The position numbers and the translations under genes were made by a program. From Citrobacter sp. Res13-Sevr-PEB04-36 (lineage in GTDB: Bacteria; Pseudomonadota; Gammaproteobacteria; Enterobacterales; Enterobacteriaceae), in contig NZ_JADABY010000065.1 of the NCBI RefSeq assembly GCF_015672735.1, forward strand, positions 124,001 through 188,000: a stretch of DNA of 64,000 nucleotides, written 5' to 3'. A model generated the notes under the pieces. The model worked only from the letters and a program-made list of their open reading frames with translations, was not told the DNA's origin and did not search any database. Below, piece by piece: positions 42,318 to 50,086 of the stretch. The stretch's first letter is position 1. Each line of letters opens with the position of its first letter.

Positions 42318-43330
42318 CAGAATGTATCCGTTCCTTGTGCAAGGGGTTCCCATTGGTGAAAGAGTATTTTAAGCGCCTCGTTCCAGCTGTCGTTCAAAAA
42401 TGTGTTTCTCAGCGTCGGGGTCGCGCCCGTCTGGCGAATCAATGTTTCACGCAGTGGAAGATGGCTGTTTATGAAATATTCATTTCTGTCCCGAAGACGC
42501 TGAAGTAGCCTGGGTGAGGGAAGTTGGGCAAATTTGCCTTTCCCACCCCGGTTACATTCTTTGCAGGCGAGTACCAAATTCCAGACGCCATCGATATTTG
42601 CGACCTGTCCCCGAGCTTTCCACGGGATAAAATGATCAACATCGGCAAAGGTGTCGTCGCCAGGGAGCAAACTAATAGGCGCAAAACAGTAGAAGCAGCG
42701 CCCCTTCTGATAACCGTTAAGGCTGTCCCGACAGCTGGAGATCGTCAGCCGCCGGTCACTGTTCCTGCTAAACAGCATTTGGTCATCGTTGTCATACTCG
42801 ACATTTATCAGGTGGCTGGAGATATTCATTGCCCAGGCTTGTTCGACGAGGCTCCAGCGCGCATCTGTTTCAAAAATAAGGTTTCGGTATTGCAGGCGCT
42901 CACCCAGATTGTAGAAATTATCCGTCATCCGGATGCCTTTATGCGTTTTACGCTCATCAATAAAAAAGCGTTTTTCAATTTCGCCCTGATTCACATTATG
43001 AAAGGCATCAATCACGTTATTAAACCCTTGCCGGACCGTGATGGCGGTGAGTTCATCACGCGTGATCTCGCCGTTATTAAATTGCGTACAGGCGGCAATA
43101 AACTGGCTGCTGCGTGAGGTTATCTGCTTTGGCGCATGTCTGAGATGGCGGCATAAATGGCTGCTGAACGGTACAGCCAGATCTTCAAGCGTGATGAGAT
43201 CGCTGCCATCAGGTTTGAGTTCGTGCAATGCATGGGCGAGTGCAAACTTGTAGGAAGCCACATTCTTGCCAAAGAGGATAATCCCGCGCCAGTAGTTTTC
43301 CAGCGTGGGTTCAACCTGATAGAAACGCAT
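42317..43330 (-). CDS. HNH endonuclease-domain protein
   Basis: 337 residues from MRFYQVEPTL; AGGA lies 7 nt upstream, and a longer start at 43384 has no good ribosome-binding site. The first 200 residues match nothing I recognise. A C-terminal HNH/zinc-finger module shows C212-C215 (CFYC), D232-H233 (VDHFIPW), N251 (WNLVLAC), C256-C259 and N260, complete for metal and DNA cleavage. It overlaps the methyltransferase gene by one base and lies just outside the leuX-integrated island. Confidence 0.8.
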   Translation of the reverse strand: MRFYQVEPTLENYWRGIILFGKNVASYKFALAHALHELKPDGSDLITLEDLAVPFSSHLCRHLRHAPKQITSRSSQFIAACTQFNNGEITRDELTAITVRQGFNNVIDAFHNVNQGEIEKRFFIDERKTHKGIRMTDNFYNLGERLQYRNLIFETDARWSLVEQAWAMNISSHLINVEYDNDDQMLFSRNSDRRLTISSCRDSLNGYQKGRCFYCFAPISLLPGDDTFADVDHFIPWKARGQVANIDGVWNLVLACKECNRGGKGKFAQLPSPRLLQRLRDRNEYFINSHLPLRETLIRQTGATPTLRNTFLNDSWNEALKILFHQWEPLAQGTDTF

Positions 43331-43564
43331 AACGGTGTCCTGAGAACGGTTGGTAACTGCTATTACTGGATTCAGTAACGACATCTCATAGTAAACAGCA
43401 GCAAATGTAAACCGAGCGGGTCACGTTGCATTTTTTTGCGAGGTAAATTCCGGAAAAATTCAGGTTAGAGATGAGAATAGCGGGAGGAAGAAGGGCGTGT
43501 GGGCGATCGAACCGCAATGACGCTGTTTTTTTCAACACTTAGCGCGACTATCGTGCGCTGCCGC

Positions 43565-43592
43565 TTGCATGGTGGCGTGCGACAGGTATAAT
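43565..43592 (+). promoter_or_regulatory. leuX promoter
   Basis: TTGCAT (43565-43570), a 16-bp spacer and TATAAT (43587-43592), with a start expected near 43599, about 20 bp before the tRNA. The Cys-rich minus-strand reading frame here is not a gene. Confidence 0.75.
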
Positions 43593-43619
43593 CCACAACG
43601 TTTTCCGCATCCCTTCCGT

Positions 43620-43704
43620 GCCGGAGTGGCGAAATCGGTAGACGCAGTTGATTCAAAATCAACCGTAGAAATACGTGCCGGTTCGAGTCCGGCCTTCGGC
43701 ACCA
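43620..43704 (+). tRNA. leuX: tRNA-Leu (CAA)
   Basis: 85 nt including the encoded CCA. The acceptor stem GCCGGAG pairs with CTTCGGC (one G-U), the anticodon CAA is at 43654-43656, there is a long variable arm, and the T-arm contains GGTTCGAGTCC. It matches E. coli leuX at nearly every position. leuX is a common attachment site for P4-type islands, and an integrase gene follows. Confidence 0.98.
43680..43704 (+). other. Probable attL of the island (3' end of leuX)
   Basis: P4-family integrases recombine at the 3' end of the tRNA. The T-arm and acceptor end (starting GGTTCGAGTCCGGCC) should be repeated at the far island boundary. I found no second copy up to position 64000, so the right end lies outside the window. 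Confidence 0.55.
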
Positions 43705-43718
43705 TATGTATGTAAATA

Positions 43719-43741
43719 GACCTCAACTGAGGTCTTTTTTT
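43719..43741 (+). terminator. Terminator after leuX
   Basis: GACCTCA and TGAGGTC form a 7-bp stem with a 2-nt loop, followed by TTTTTTT. It starts 15 bp after the tRNA. Confidence 0.85.
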
Positions 43742-43890
43742 ATGCCTAAAATCCAGCATTTACCTACCTTTCTCGCTATATTAACTCTCTCAAGGTCAAC
43801 CGACTTCAACGTACATCTACCAACACATGTTGGTACAGATGATGGTATTTCCGGTTCGATAATGCTTGTACCAACAGGGAGGGGATAAGC

Positions 43891-45150
43891 ATGGCTCTAA
43901 CAGATATCAAAGTCAGAACAGCCAAACCAACGGATAAGCAATATAAGTTGACCGATGGCAACGGTATGCATCTTCTCGTCCACCCAAATGGTTCAAGATA
44001 CTGGCGTCTGCAGTACCGCTTTGGCGGAAAGCAAAAGATGCTGGCTTTAGGTGTTTATCCTGAAGTGTCTCTTGCTGATGCCAGAGCTCGTCGTGATGAG
44101 GCTCGTAAGCTTTTGGCAAACAGTATCGATCCGGGAGACAAAAAGAAGAATGATAAAGTTGAACAGGAAGAAGCGCGCACTTTCGAAGAGATCGCTGTTG
44201 AGTGGCATGCCACAAATAAAAAGTGGTCGGAAGAACATAGTCGACGAGTGCTGAAAAGCCTGGAGGACAACCTCTTTAAGGCAATTGGAACAAGAAATAT
44301 CAAGGATCTGAGTACTAGAGATTTGCTTGTTCCAATCAAAGTAGTAGAAGCAACGGGGCGTTTAGAAGTGGCTTCACGCCTTGAACAACGTACAAATGCG
44401 ATTATGCGTTATGCTGTGCAAAGTGGTTATATTGACTACAATCCCGCCCAAGAGATGGCTGGAGCGATTGCTACGGCGAAAAGGCAACATCGAGCAGCTT
44501 TGGAACTCAAACGTATTCCTGAGTTACTCCACCGCATTGATTGCTACTCAGGTAGACCGCTAACACGTTTGGCTGTGGAGTTAACGCTTTTGGTCTTTAT
44601 ACGTTCCAGCGAACTGCGTTTTGCGCGTTGGTCTGAGATCGATTTTGAAACATCTATGTGGACGATTCCAGCCGAGCGAGAAGCTATCGAAGGGGTAAAG
44701 CACTCGCAGCGTGGCTCAAAAATGCGTACGCCCCATCTGGTACCGCTTTCCCAACAGGCATTAAATATCTTGGAGCAGATAAAGACGTTCAGTGGTGACC
44801 ATGAACTGATCTTTATTGGTGATCATAATCCTCGCAAACCGATGAGTGAAAATACGGTGAACAAATCATTGCGAGTAATGGGATATGACACACAGGTTGA
44901 AGTGTGCGGCCACGGTTTCAGGACAATGGCGTGCAGTTCGTTGATTGAATCTGGGTTGTGGTCGAAGGATGCAGTTGAGCGGCAGATGAGCCATATGGAA
45001 CGTAACTCTGTGCGTGCGGCTTACATTCACAAAGCCGAGCATCTTGATGAGCGCAAACTGATGCTGCAGTGGTGGGCTGATTTTCTGGATGCGAATCGGG
45101 AAGGGGTAGTGAGTCCGTTTGATTTTGCGAAAATTAATTTGGGGAAATAG
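43891..45150 (+). CDS. P4-type tyrosine integrase
   Basis: 419-residue tyrosine recombinase with a P4-type N-terminal arm-binding domain (MALTDIKVRTAKPTDK, DUF4102-like), a SAM-like core-binding domain from about residue 98, and a catalytic domain. Catalytic residues are R238 (FIRSSELR), H341 and R344 (HGFR), and nucleophile Y378 (AAYIHK). It is intact and probably catalyses excision and integration of the island at leuX, 186 bp upstream. Confidence 0.95.
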   Translation: MALTDIKVRTAKPTDKQYKLTDGNGMHLLVHPNGSRYWRLQYRFGGKQKMLALGVYPEVSLADARARRDEARKLLANSIDPGDKKKNDKVEQEEARTFEEIAVEWHATNKKWSEEHSRRVLKSLEDNLFKAIGTRNIKDLSTRDLLVPIKVVEATGRLEVASRLEQRTNAIMRYAVQSGYIDYNPAQEMAGAIATAKRQHRAALELKRIPELLHRIDCYSGRPLTRLAVELTLLVFIRSSELRFARWSEIDFETSMWTIPAEREAIEGVKHSQRGSKMRTPHLVPLSQQALNILEQIKTFSGDHELIFIGDHNPRKPMSENTVNKSLRVMGYDTQVEVCGHGFRTMACSSLIESGLWSKDAVERQMSHMERNSVRAAYIHKAEHLDERKLMLQWWADFLDANREGVVSPFDFAKINLGK

Positions 45151-45204
45151 ACAGGGCGACAGCGCCGCTGTGTAAAATTCACGTGGTAAAGCATTATTAT
45201 AAAT

Positions 45205-45247
45205 AAAAAAGACATCCCGCCATCTTGATGGCGGGATGTCTTTTTTG
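45205..45247. terminator. Bidirectional terminator after the integrase
   Basis: GACATCCCGCCAT and ATGGCGGGATGTC form a perfect 13-bp stem (45211-45240) around a 4-nt loop, with AAAAAA before and TTTTTT after. It insulates the integrase from the next module. Confidence 0.92.
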
Positions 45248-45792
45248 AATTTACTATTGATAACGATCGAAATTGTGCAATATCAATGTTTAACTGTGCT
45301 ACTACGTAACCTAATGACAGTACAATGTTATGCCTACTAGAAATTGCTCAGTAGTTATTCGGGACTTCTGTAGTGTACTAGTGTGATTACCAGGGGATAC
45401 TGACAGCTTTCTCGTGCAGCACACAATCAAATCTTACAGTCAGCTATGAGCAAAGCGGAAGTTCGCAATTGTTTTTATTGCTGCTTAGGTCATAGCTTAA
45501 TTGCTGTGCGTTAAGAAATGGGGATCAGGTCAGTCAGTGCGTTCCTGATACCTTACAGCCCCAGTCTATTTTTTAGCGTTTAGAGATGTCAACGCCAAGA
45601 TTTATGGCCGTTTTTGGGGGCAGACGATTTCCTAGACTCTCAAGAGATAAAACATGTTTCCCTCTGCGCCAGAATCCCACGTCTGAAAACCACCACTGAA
45701 ACTTACAGGCTGAAATTGTAGCGATGTCATAGACGATTCATTAGAATAACTGGCATGACCTCTGCTGAAGATTGACAGGAACAAATGTAATA
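45248..45792. other. Gene-free stretch before the GHKL ATPase gene
   Basis: About 545 bp with no convincing coding region. The longest ATG frame I noticed is a 22-codon one at 45446. No REP, ERIC or inverted repeat stands out. It should contain the promoter of the downstream module, but I could not identify one confidently. Confidence 0.6.
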
Positions 45793-46911
45793 ATGTTCAG
45801 TGATATTGATAAGCTTCTTAACGTAAATCCAGGCCTGACGGGGCGGGAGATCGCCAAGCATCTTGGATGTGATAAAAAAAAGGTCAATTCATTCCTGAGC
45901 CGAAGTGGGGATTTATTTAATCAGGATAAGGATTACAAGTGGTTTCAGTCCAAGAACAGAACTTTTGTTCTTTCTTTTCCTGCTGACACATGGATAACCC
46001 AAGATGACTTTGAGAAGGCTCTTGCCAATACTGGAAACCCTCTGGATGGGACTTACAAAGCAGCCGTCATAACCTTTCCCAAAAATTGTTCTCTGATGAT
46101 GGTGGCCATTGCTAGGACGCTGTCTTTGCTTAACCAGCTGGCATCTCGAAATATCGCGGTTACTATCGATTTAAATAAATCTAAAAGAACGCGAGATTTC
46201 CTCAATCGCTCTGGTTTTTACGATTTGCTTGACCAGAAGATCACTGTCCTTCCCAGCAGACCCCAGCCTGGCAATTCTGATGCGGTAAAATATCTGGATA
46301 ACAGTGAGGGTCTGGTTGAATTCGGCGCGATAGATATGGACTCAACAGAGGACAAACTCAGTGTGCTAATCAAGCGATTGGGCCAACGCTTCGTTTCTGA
46401 AACCTCCAAAGATTATCTTACTGTCATTATGACAGTTTTTAGTGAGTTCATTAATAATGTGAAGGATCACAGCAATAGCCTCATTCCTGGTTTTGCTGCT
46501 CTGCAGAGCTACAATGGAAAGGGAAGGAGAAAGCACATACAGACGGTGATTTCGGATAGCGGACTTGGAGTGGTGACAACCTTACGCGCAACGCTCAAGG
46601 GTAATTATCCTGAACTACACACAAAATTCCCTGCTGGTTCATTGAGTTCCGACATAGCTCTGATTAAACACGTTTTTTCTAACGGCAGAATTAGCCGCCA
46701 TGGTTCAAAAGAAGGACGAGGCCTTGGTTTTGAGAGTTCCCGAAAGCAAGCCTCCAAAAACGAAGCGTTGCTCATCATCAGACAAACACATTTTAGCATT
46801 GAGCTAACTTACAAAGATGGTGAACTGGTTAAAGAAGAGGTTAAGGACAATCTGAGTTTGATAGACGGCACTCATATCTGCGTCGATTTCTTTATTGACA
46901 CCCCTGAGTAA
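45793..46911 (+). CDS. GHKL-type ATPase with winged helix and STAS-like region
   Basis: 372 residues from ATG 45793. AGGA is 12 nt upstream, and an in-frame TTG at 45772 would add 7 residues. Residues 1-50 look like a winged helix (GLTGREIAKHLGCDKKKVNSF). Residues 88-150 resemble a STAS-like alpha/beta segment (AVITFP...RTRDFLNRSGFYDLL). A histidine-kinase-type ATP-binding fold follows: N-box E218-F-I-N-N-V-K-D-H226, G1 box DSGLGV at 255-260 and G2 box GRGLGF at 308-313. There is no phospho-acceptor histidine domain or membrane segment, so it is likelier to be an anti-sigma-like switch kinase or GHKL motor than a sensor kinase. It is followed after 19 bp by a STAS-like partner and then a ubiquitin-like operon. 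Confidence 0.8.
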   Translation: MFSDIDKLLNVNPGLTGREIAKHLGCDKKKVNSFLSRSGDLFNQDKDYKWFQSKNRTFVLSFPADTWITQDDFEKALANTGNPLDGTYKAAVITFPKNCSLMMVAIARTLSLLNQLASRNIAVTIDLNKSKRTRDFLNRSGFYDLLDQKITVLPSRPQPGNSDAVKYLDNSEGLVEFGAIDMDSTEDKLSVLIKRLGQRFVSETSKDYLTVIMTVFSEFINNVKDHSNSLIPGFAALQSYNGKGRRKHIQTVISDSGLGVVTTLRATLKGNYPELHTKFPAGSLSSDIALIKHVFSNGRISRHGSKEGRGLGFESSRKQASKNEALLIIRQTHFSIELTYKDGELVKEEVKDNLSLIDGTHICVDFFIDTPE

Positions 46912-46931
46912 AACGGATTAATTTAATCAGA
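46904..46931 (+). repeat. 28-bp palindromic element, copy 1
   Basis: Spans the end of the ATPase gene and touches the ATG of the next gene. It reads CTGAGTAAA...CGGATTAA, then TTTAATCAGA. It shares the CTGA(N)TAAA left arm, ATTAA centre and TTAATCAGA right arm with the copies at 47481 and 47553. Candidate operator or RNA element. Confidence 0.55.
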
Positions 46932-47479
46932 TGAAACAGAAATCACTCATCATCAACCTTATCGAGCTTGTCGGCGACTCTTTTGCGTTCGGCAACGAAA
47001 TGGGAAGAGCTGTCTTTGGTAAGCTCCAGAATATAGTGGACAATAACCCTCAGCAGAATGTGTTCGGCATTTCTCTTGAAGGAATTGACGCCACCGATGC
47101 GTCATTCCCAAGAGAAAGCGTCGTTTCGCTTGCAAAGTTGCTTCGTGGAGATAAAGGCTTTTACCTCATAGATGTCTCGTCTAAAGATCTGCTGGATAAC
47201 TGGTCATATGCCGCTACAGCAAAAGACCAGCCAATTTTTGTCTATGACAGCAGTTATACGATCATCGGTTCTGTGCTGACCGAGGGCACAAAACAGCTCA
47301 TTGATTTCATTATGCAAAATGAATTTACCACGACCAGTATGGTGGCATCCGCGTTCGATCTCTCAACGCAAAATGCAAGCGGTAAACTCAAAAAGCTTTA
47401 TCGCGAAGGATTCATCTTGGGCAAAAAAGAAGTGGCTGAATCCGGCGGGCATGAGTTTGTGTATGTTCCGATAAAATAA
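46931..47479 (+). CDS. STAS-like (DUF4325-type) protein with C-terminal winged helix
   Basis: 182 residues. The first 105 or so residues have the alternating strand/helix pattern of the STAS-like DUF4325 family, with the characteristic acidic-Ser segment GIDATDASFPRES that in anti-sigma antagonists carries the phosphorylatable serine. Residues 120-180 look like a winged helix (TTTSMVASAFDLSTQNASGKLKKLYREG). With the upstream GHKL ATPase it resembles a kinase/antagonist pair, but the output here would be DNA binding by its own winged helix. It has no clear ribosome-binding site; a palindromic element abuts the ATG. The role in the ubiquitin-like module is inferred from position only. Confidence 0.75.
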   Translation: MKQKSLIINLIELVGDSFAFGNEMGRAVFGKLQNIVDNNPQQNVFGISLEGIDATDASFPRESVVSLAKLLRGDKGFYLIDVSSKDLLDNWSYAATAKDQPIFVYDSSYTIIGSVLTEGTKQLIDFIMQNEFTTTSMVASAFDLSTQNASGKLKKLYREGFILGKKEVAESGGHEFVYVPIK

Positions 47480-47480
47480 T

Positions 47481-47508
47481 TCTGTTAAATCTGCTTGTGT
47501 TAATCAGA
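47481..47508 (+). repeat. 28-bp palindromic element, copy 2
   Basis: Left arm TCTGTTAAATCT, right arm GTTAATCAGA. It differs from copy 3 at one position in the arms plus a few in the centre. It starts 2 bp after the STAS-like gene stop. Confidence 0.7.
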
Positions 47509-47552
47509 GTTTGACGGTATTGTCCTGCTTGTTGGTTCGCCAACATGCATCA

Positions 47553-47580
47553 TCTGATAAATCTCATTAAGTTAATCAGA
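47553..47580 (+). repeat. 28-bp palindromic element, copy 3
   Basis: Left arm TCTGATAAATCT, right arm GTTAATCAGA; TCTGAT and ATCAGA are exact reverse complements. It lies 72 bp after copy 2, 36 bp before the preferred start of the poly-Ubl gene, with the same CAGATGA edge as copy 1. Confidence 0.7.
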
Positions 47581-47615
47581 TGATATTAGACCGCTACCTG
47601 ATGAGACTAAAATCT

Positions 47616-48707
47616 ATGAATTCTCACGATAACCTAAGCAGTAAACCACTTCACTTCATTGAAATTGCGGGTAAGGACCTACAATTCCGTCAGGTGAATG
47701 TCGATGACCTCACTCTTACTGGCAGCCAGATCGGTGCTGCAGCGGGTTTCAAACCTGACCAGTTCCCAGTGATCCTGCAGATGCTGGCAAACGGTACGCT
47801 CGAAAGCCTCAGTCCAGGCGAGCTCGCTCGGCCAGGTGCTGACAATAATAAATTTATTGTTGTTATATCTGACCGGACCTACTTCTTCTCCGTTGATGGG
47901 GTGCGCCTGGAGTGGCCATTTAATCAGATCACAGGACACACTGTCCGTAAACTTGGGGAGGTGGTTGAAGGAAAACGCCTGCTGCTCGAAAAAGAGGATA
48001 CTGCTGATGAAGAGATCCAGGGGCATCAGTTTGTTTCTCTTGAACCAGATGGGGTTGAGCGATTTATCAGCCGCGATCCGGTCTGGAAGCTCAATGTGCA
48101 GGGTAAAGTGTATTCTTTTGATACCCCCATTATCAGCGTCAGAGATGCAGTTGTGAGAGCGGGCCTCAATCCTGAACAGTCTTGGCATATCTTCTTCACT
48201 GTTGAAGGAAAACCAAAAGAAGAAAAAACCATCAACGACCATCTTGATTTGACGACCCCAGGCATTGAGAAACTGCGATTGACGCCACGCAATGTTTCAA
48301 ATGGTGAAACTGCAGTTGCTCTTCGTCGCAATTTTGAACTTCTCGCCAAGGACGAGAAGTATCTTGATGAGATGGGGTTCCAGTGGGAAACGTGTGTCAT
48401 TGACCAATCACGCTGGCTCGTTATAAGCGATTATGTAGTGCCTGAAGGCTACAACCAGAAACAGGTCCAGCTTGCTTTACTTATCCCGGCAGGCTATCCC
48501 ATGAGCCTGCTGGATATGTTCTACGTTTTCCCTGCGCTTAAACTGTCAAATGGCGCGGATATCCCGGCGACACATATTGTAGCGGTTATCGATCAGAACA
48601 CTTTCCAGGGATGGTCTCGCCATCGTCCATGGGATCCGGACACTGATTCCGTCATTTCCCAGCTGGCCATGGCTAACGGGTGTTTACTTCAGGAGGTGGG
48701 TCAGTGA
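47616..48707 (+). CDS. Poly-ubiquitin-like / E2-like fusion protein
   Basis: 363 residues from ATG 47616; an in-frame ATG at 47580 would add 12. Three ubiquitin-like repeats of about 70 residues each open with a beta-hairpin ending in Gly: FIEIAGKDLQF, FFSVDGVRLEW and KLNVQGKVYSF (residues about 14-24, 91-101 and 159-169). They match the prokaryotic multi-ubiquitin family. Residues 235-360 resemble the prokaryotic E2 family E, with IPAGYPMSLLDMF and FQGWSRHRPWDPDTD. There is no HPN motif and no cysteine where E2s keep theirs; the only domain cysteines are C260 and C356. It presumably provides both the modifier and the conjugating fold. It overlaps the next gene (GTGA). Confidence 0.82.
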   Translation: MNSHDNLSSKPLHFIEIAGKDLQFRQVNVDDLTLTGSQIGAAAGFKPDQFPVILQMLANGTLESLSPGELARPGADNNKFIVVISDRTYFFSVDGVRLEWPFNQITGHTVRKLGEVVEGKRLLLEKEDTADEEIQGHQFVSLEPDGVERFISRDPVWKLNVQGKVYSFDTPIISVRDAVVRAGLNPEQSWHIFFTVEGKPKEEKTINDHLDLTTPGIEKLRLTPRNVSNGETAVALRRNFELLAKDEKYLDEMGFQWETCVIDQSRWLVISDYVVPEGYNQKQVQLALLIPAGYPMSLLDMFYVFPALKLSNGADIPATHIVAVIDQNTFQGWSRHRPWDPDTDSVISQLAMANGCLLQEVGQ

Positions 48708-50086
48708 GCGTAAACTCAAATATGGTGATACCAGAAGGTATCCACCAGCAACTTCAGCAACATCTCTTTCCAGGCGACGGCAAGGAATCGGCGGCAATAT
48801 TGCTCTGTAACCGCAATGAAGGAAGCCGCCTTAAGCTGCTCGTAAAAGAGATCATTCCAGTGCCGGACGATGAATGCGAATCACGTAAAAATGATTTCAT
48901 CTCCTGGCCTGGACTTTACTTGGAAAAGGCAATTGACGCTGCGGAATCAGCTTCAATGTCTATTATTCTGGTTCACTCACACCCAGGGGGGGGCTTTGAA
49001 TTTTCAAAGTTAGATGATGCGAGCGATGCCATCACAATTCCTGCTCTTTATCAGGGCGTCAAAGCAGTACATGGTTCTGCGATAATGATACCCGATGGCA
49101 GAATGCGGGCTCGTTACTATAGTGATGGTCTCAAGGCTCAAAATGTAGATCTTGTGAGTGTTCCCGGAGATGATGTTTGTCTCTGGCGGTTTGACGATAA
49201 GGTGCCGCAAAAGGCAGTCATCGCATTCACCTCAGGAATGACTGCGTGCTTTAGTCATCTGACCGCAGCGGTCATAGGCGTTTCAGGTACCGGTTCAATT
49301 GTCGCTGAGCAGGTTAGCCGCTTGGGTTTTGGCAAAATATTACTCATCGATGATGACCACATCGAAGAGAAGAATCTGAACCGAATCCTTAATTCTACGA
49401 AGGAAGATGCCTCACATAATGTATCAAAAGTTGAGATGTTCGCCGCTGCTGTTAGCAGATTACGTGGGGAAAACGTCGCGACCGCAATCCACAGCTCAAT
49501 CTTTGCCAGAGAAGCGGTATTAGCGGTTGCGGATGCTGACGTAATTTTCTGCTGCGTGGACAGCTACCAAGGAAGAATGGTAGCTGATCGTATTTCTTCT
49601 GCTTTCTTGATCCCGCTGATTGATGTCGGCGTAATAATACCCACGCATATAGAACCCGATGATGGCTTAAAGATAACCGACGTAAGCGGCAGAATTGACT
49701 ACGTAAAACCCGGTGGAGCAACGCTGTTTGATCGCGAAGTTTATACGCCAGCCCTTCTACATGGAGAGATGCTCGCAAAGAGTCAGCCTGAGCTTTATGA
49801 ACAGCAACTGGCTCAGGGATATATCACCGGCGTTCAAGAAGAAGCACCATCGGTCATTACACTGAATATGCGGGCTGCCTCTGCGTGCGTTTCTGAGTTT
49901 ATTGCAAGATGCTTCCCTTTTCGTGAAGACCCTAATGGTCACTTTTCCCGTACTCGTTTTAGCCTCGCAGGTGCAGAAGAGGATTTTTATAAGGAAGATA
50001 CTTTTTCAAAAAGGAATAATCTACTTCTTGCCGGTGGAGGCAGCGAGCCCCTGCTTGGTATGTCTGAACTGAGGGCTGCAAAATGA
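48704..50086 (+). CDS. JAB deubiquitinase-like / E1 (ThiF) activating fusion protein
   Basis: 460 residues. It starts with GTG at 48704, 7 nt from AGGAGG, overlapping the previous stop by 4 bp. The N-terminal JAB/JAMM protease domain has an exact H-x-H-x7-S-x2-D motif (H91, H93, S101, D104), with E28 a candidate for the catalytic Glu. The C-terminal ThiF/E1 adenylation domain has the nucleotide loop GVSGTGS (192-198), the acidic strand IDDDHIEEKNLNR (R227) and FCCVDS. No cysteine lies between C284 and C395, the region where canonical E1s place the catalytic Cys. It probably cleaves the poly-Ubl precursor and adenylates the processed C-terminus. Confidence 0.87.
   Translation: MSVNSNMVIPEGIHQQLQQHLFPGDGKESAAILLCNRNEGSRLKLLVKEIIPVPDDECESRKNDFISWPGLYLEKAIDAAESASMSIILVHSHPGGGFEFSKLDDASDAITIPALYQGVKAVHGSAIMIPDGRMRARYYSDGLKAQNVDLVSVPGDDVCLWRFDDKVPQKAVIAFTSGMTACFSHLTAAVIGVSGTGSIVAEQVSRLGFGKILLIDDDHIEEKNLNRILNSTKEDASHNVSKVEMFAAAVSRLRGENVATAIHSSIFAREAVLAVADADVIFCCVDSYQGRMVADRISSAFLIPLIDVGVIIPTHIEPDDGLKITDVSGRIDYVKPGGATLFDREVYTPALLHGEMLAKSQPELYEQQLAQGYITGVQEEAPSVITLNMRAASACVSEFIARCFPFREDPNGHFSRTRFSLAGAEEDFYKEDTFSKRNNLLLAGGGSEPLLGMSELRAAK

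Noticed and set aside
43465-43760. Minus-strand frames across leuX with Cys and Arg-rich sequence
   Set aside because: They run through the tRNA gene and its promoter and are translations of tRNA sequence.
45446-45514. 22-codon ATG frame upstream of the ATPase gene
   Set aside because: Too short, no good ribosome-binding site and no similarity that I recognise.
45793-46911. Sensor histidine kinase
   Set aside because: It has the GHKL ATP-binding boxes but no dimerisation/phospho-acceptor histidine domain, no membrane segment and no adjacent response regulator.
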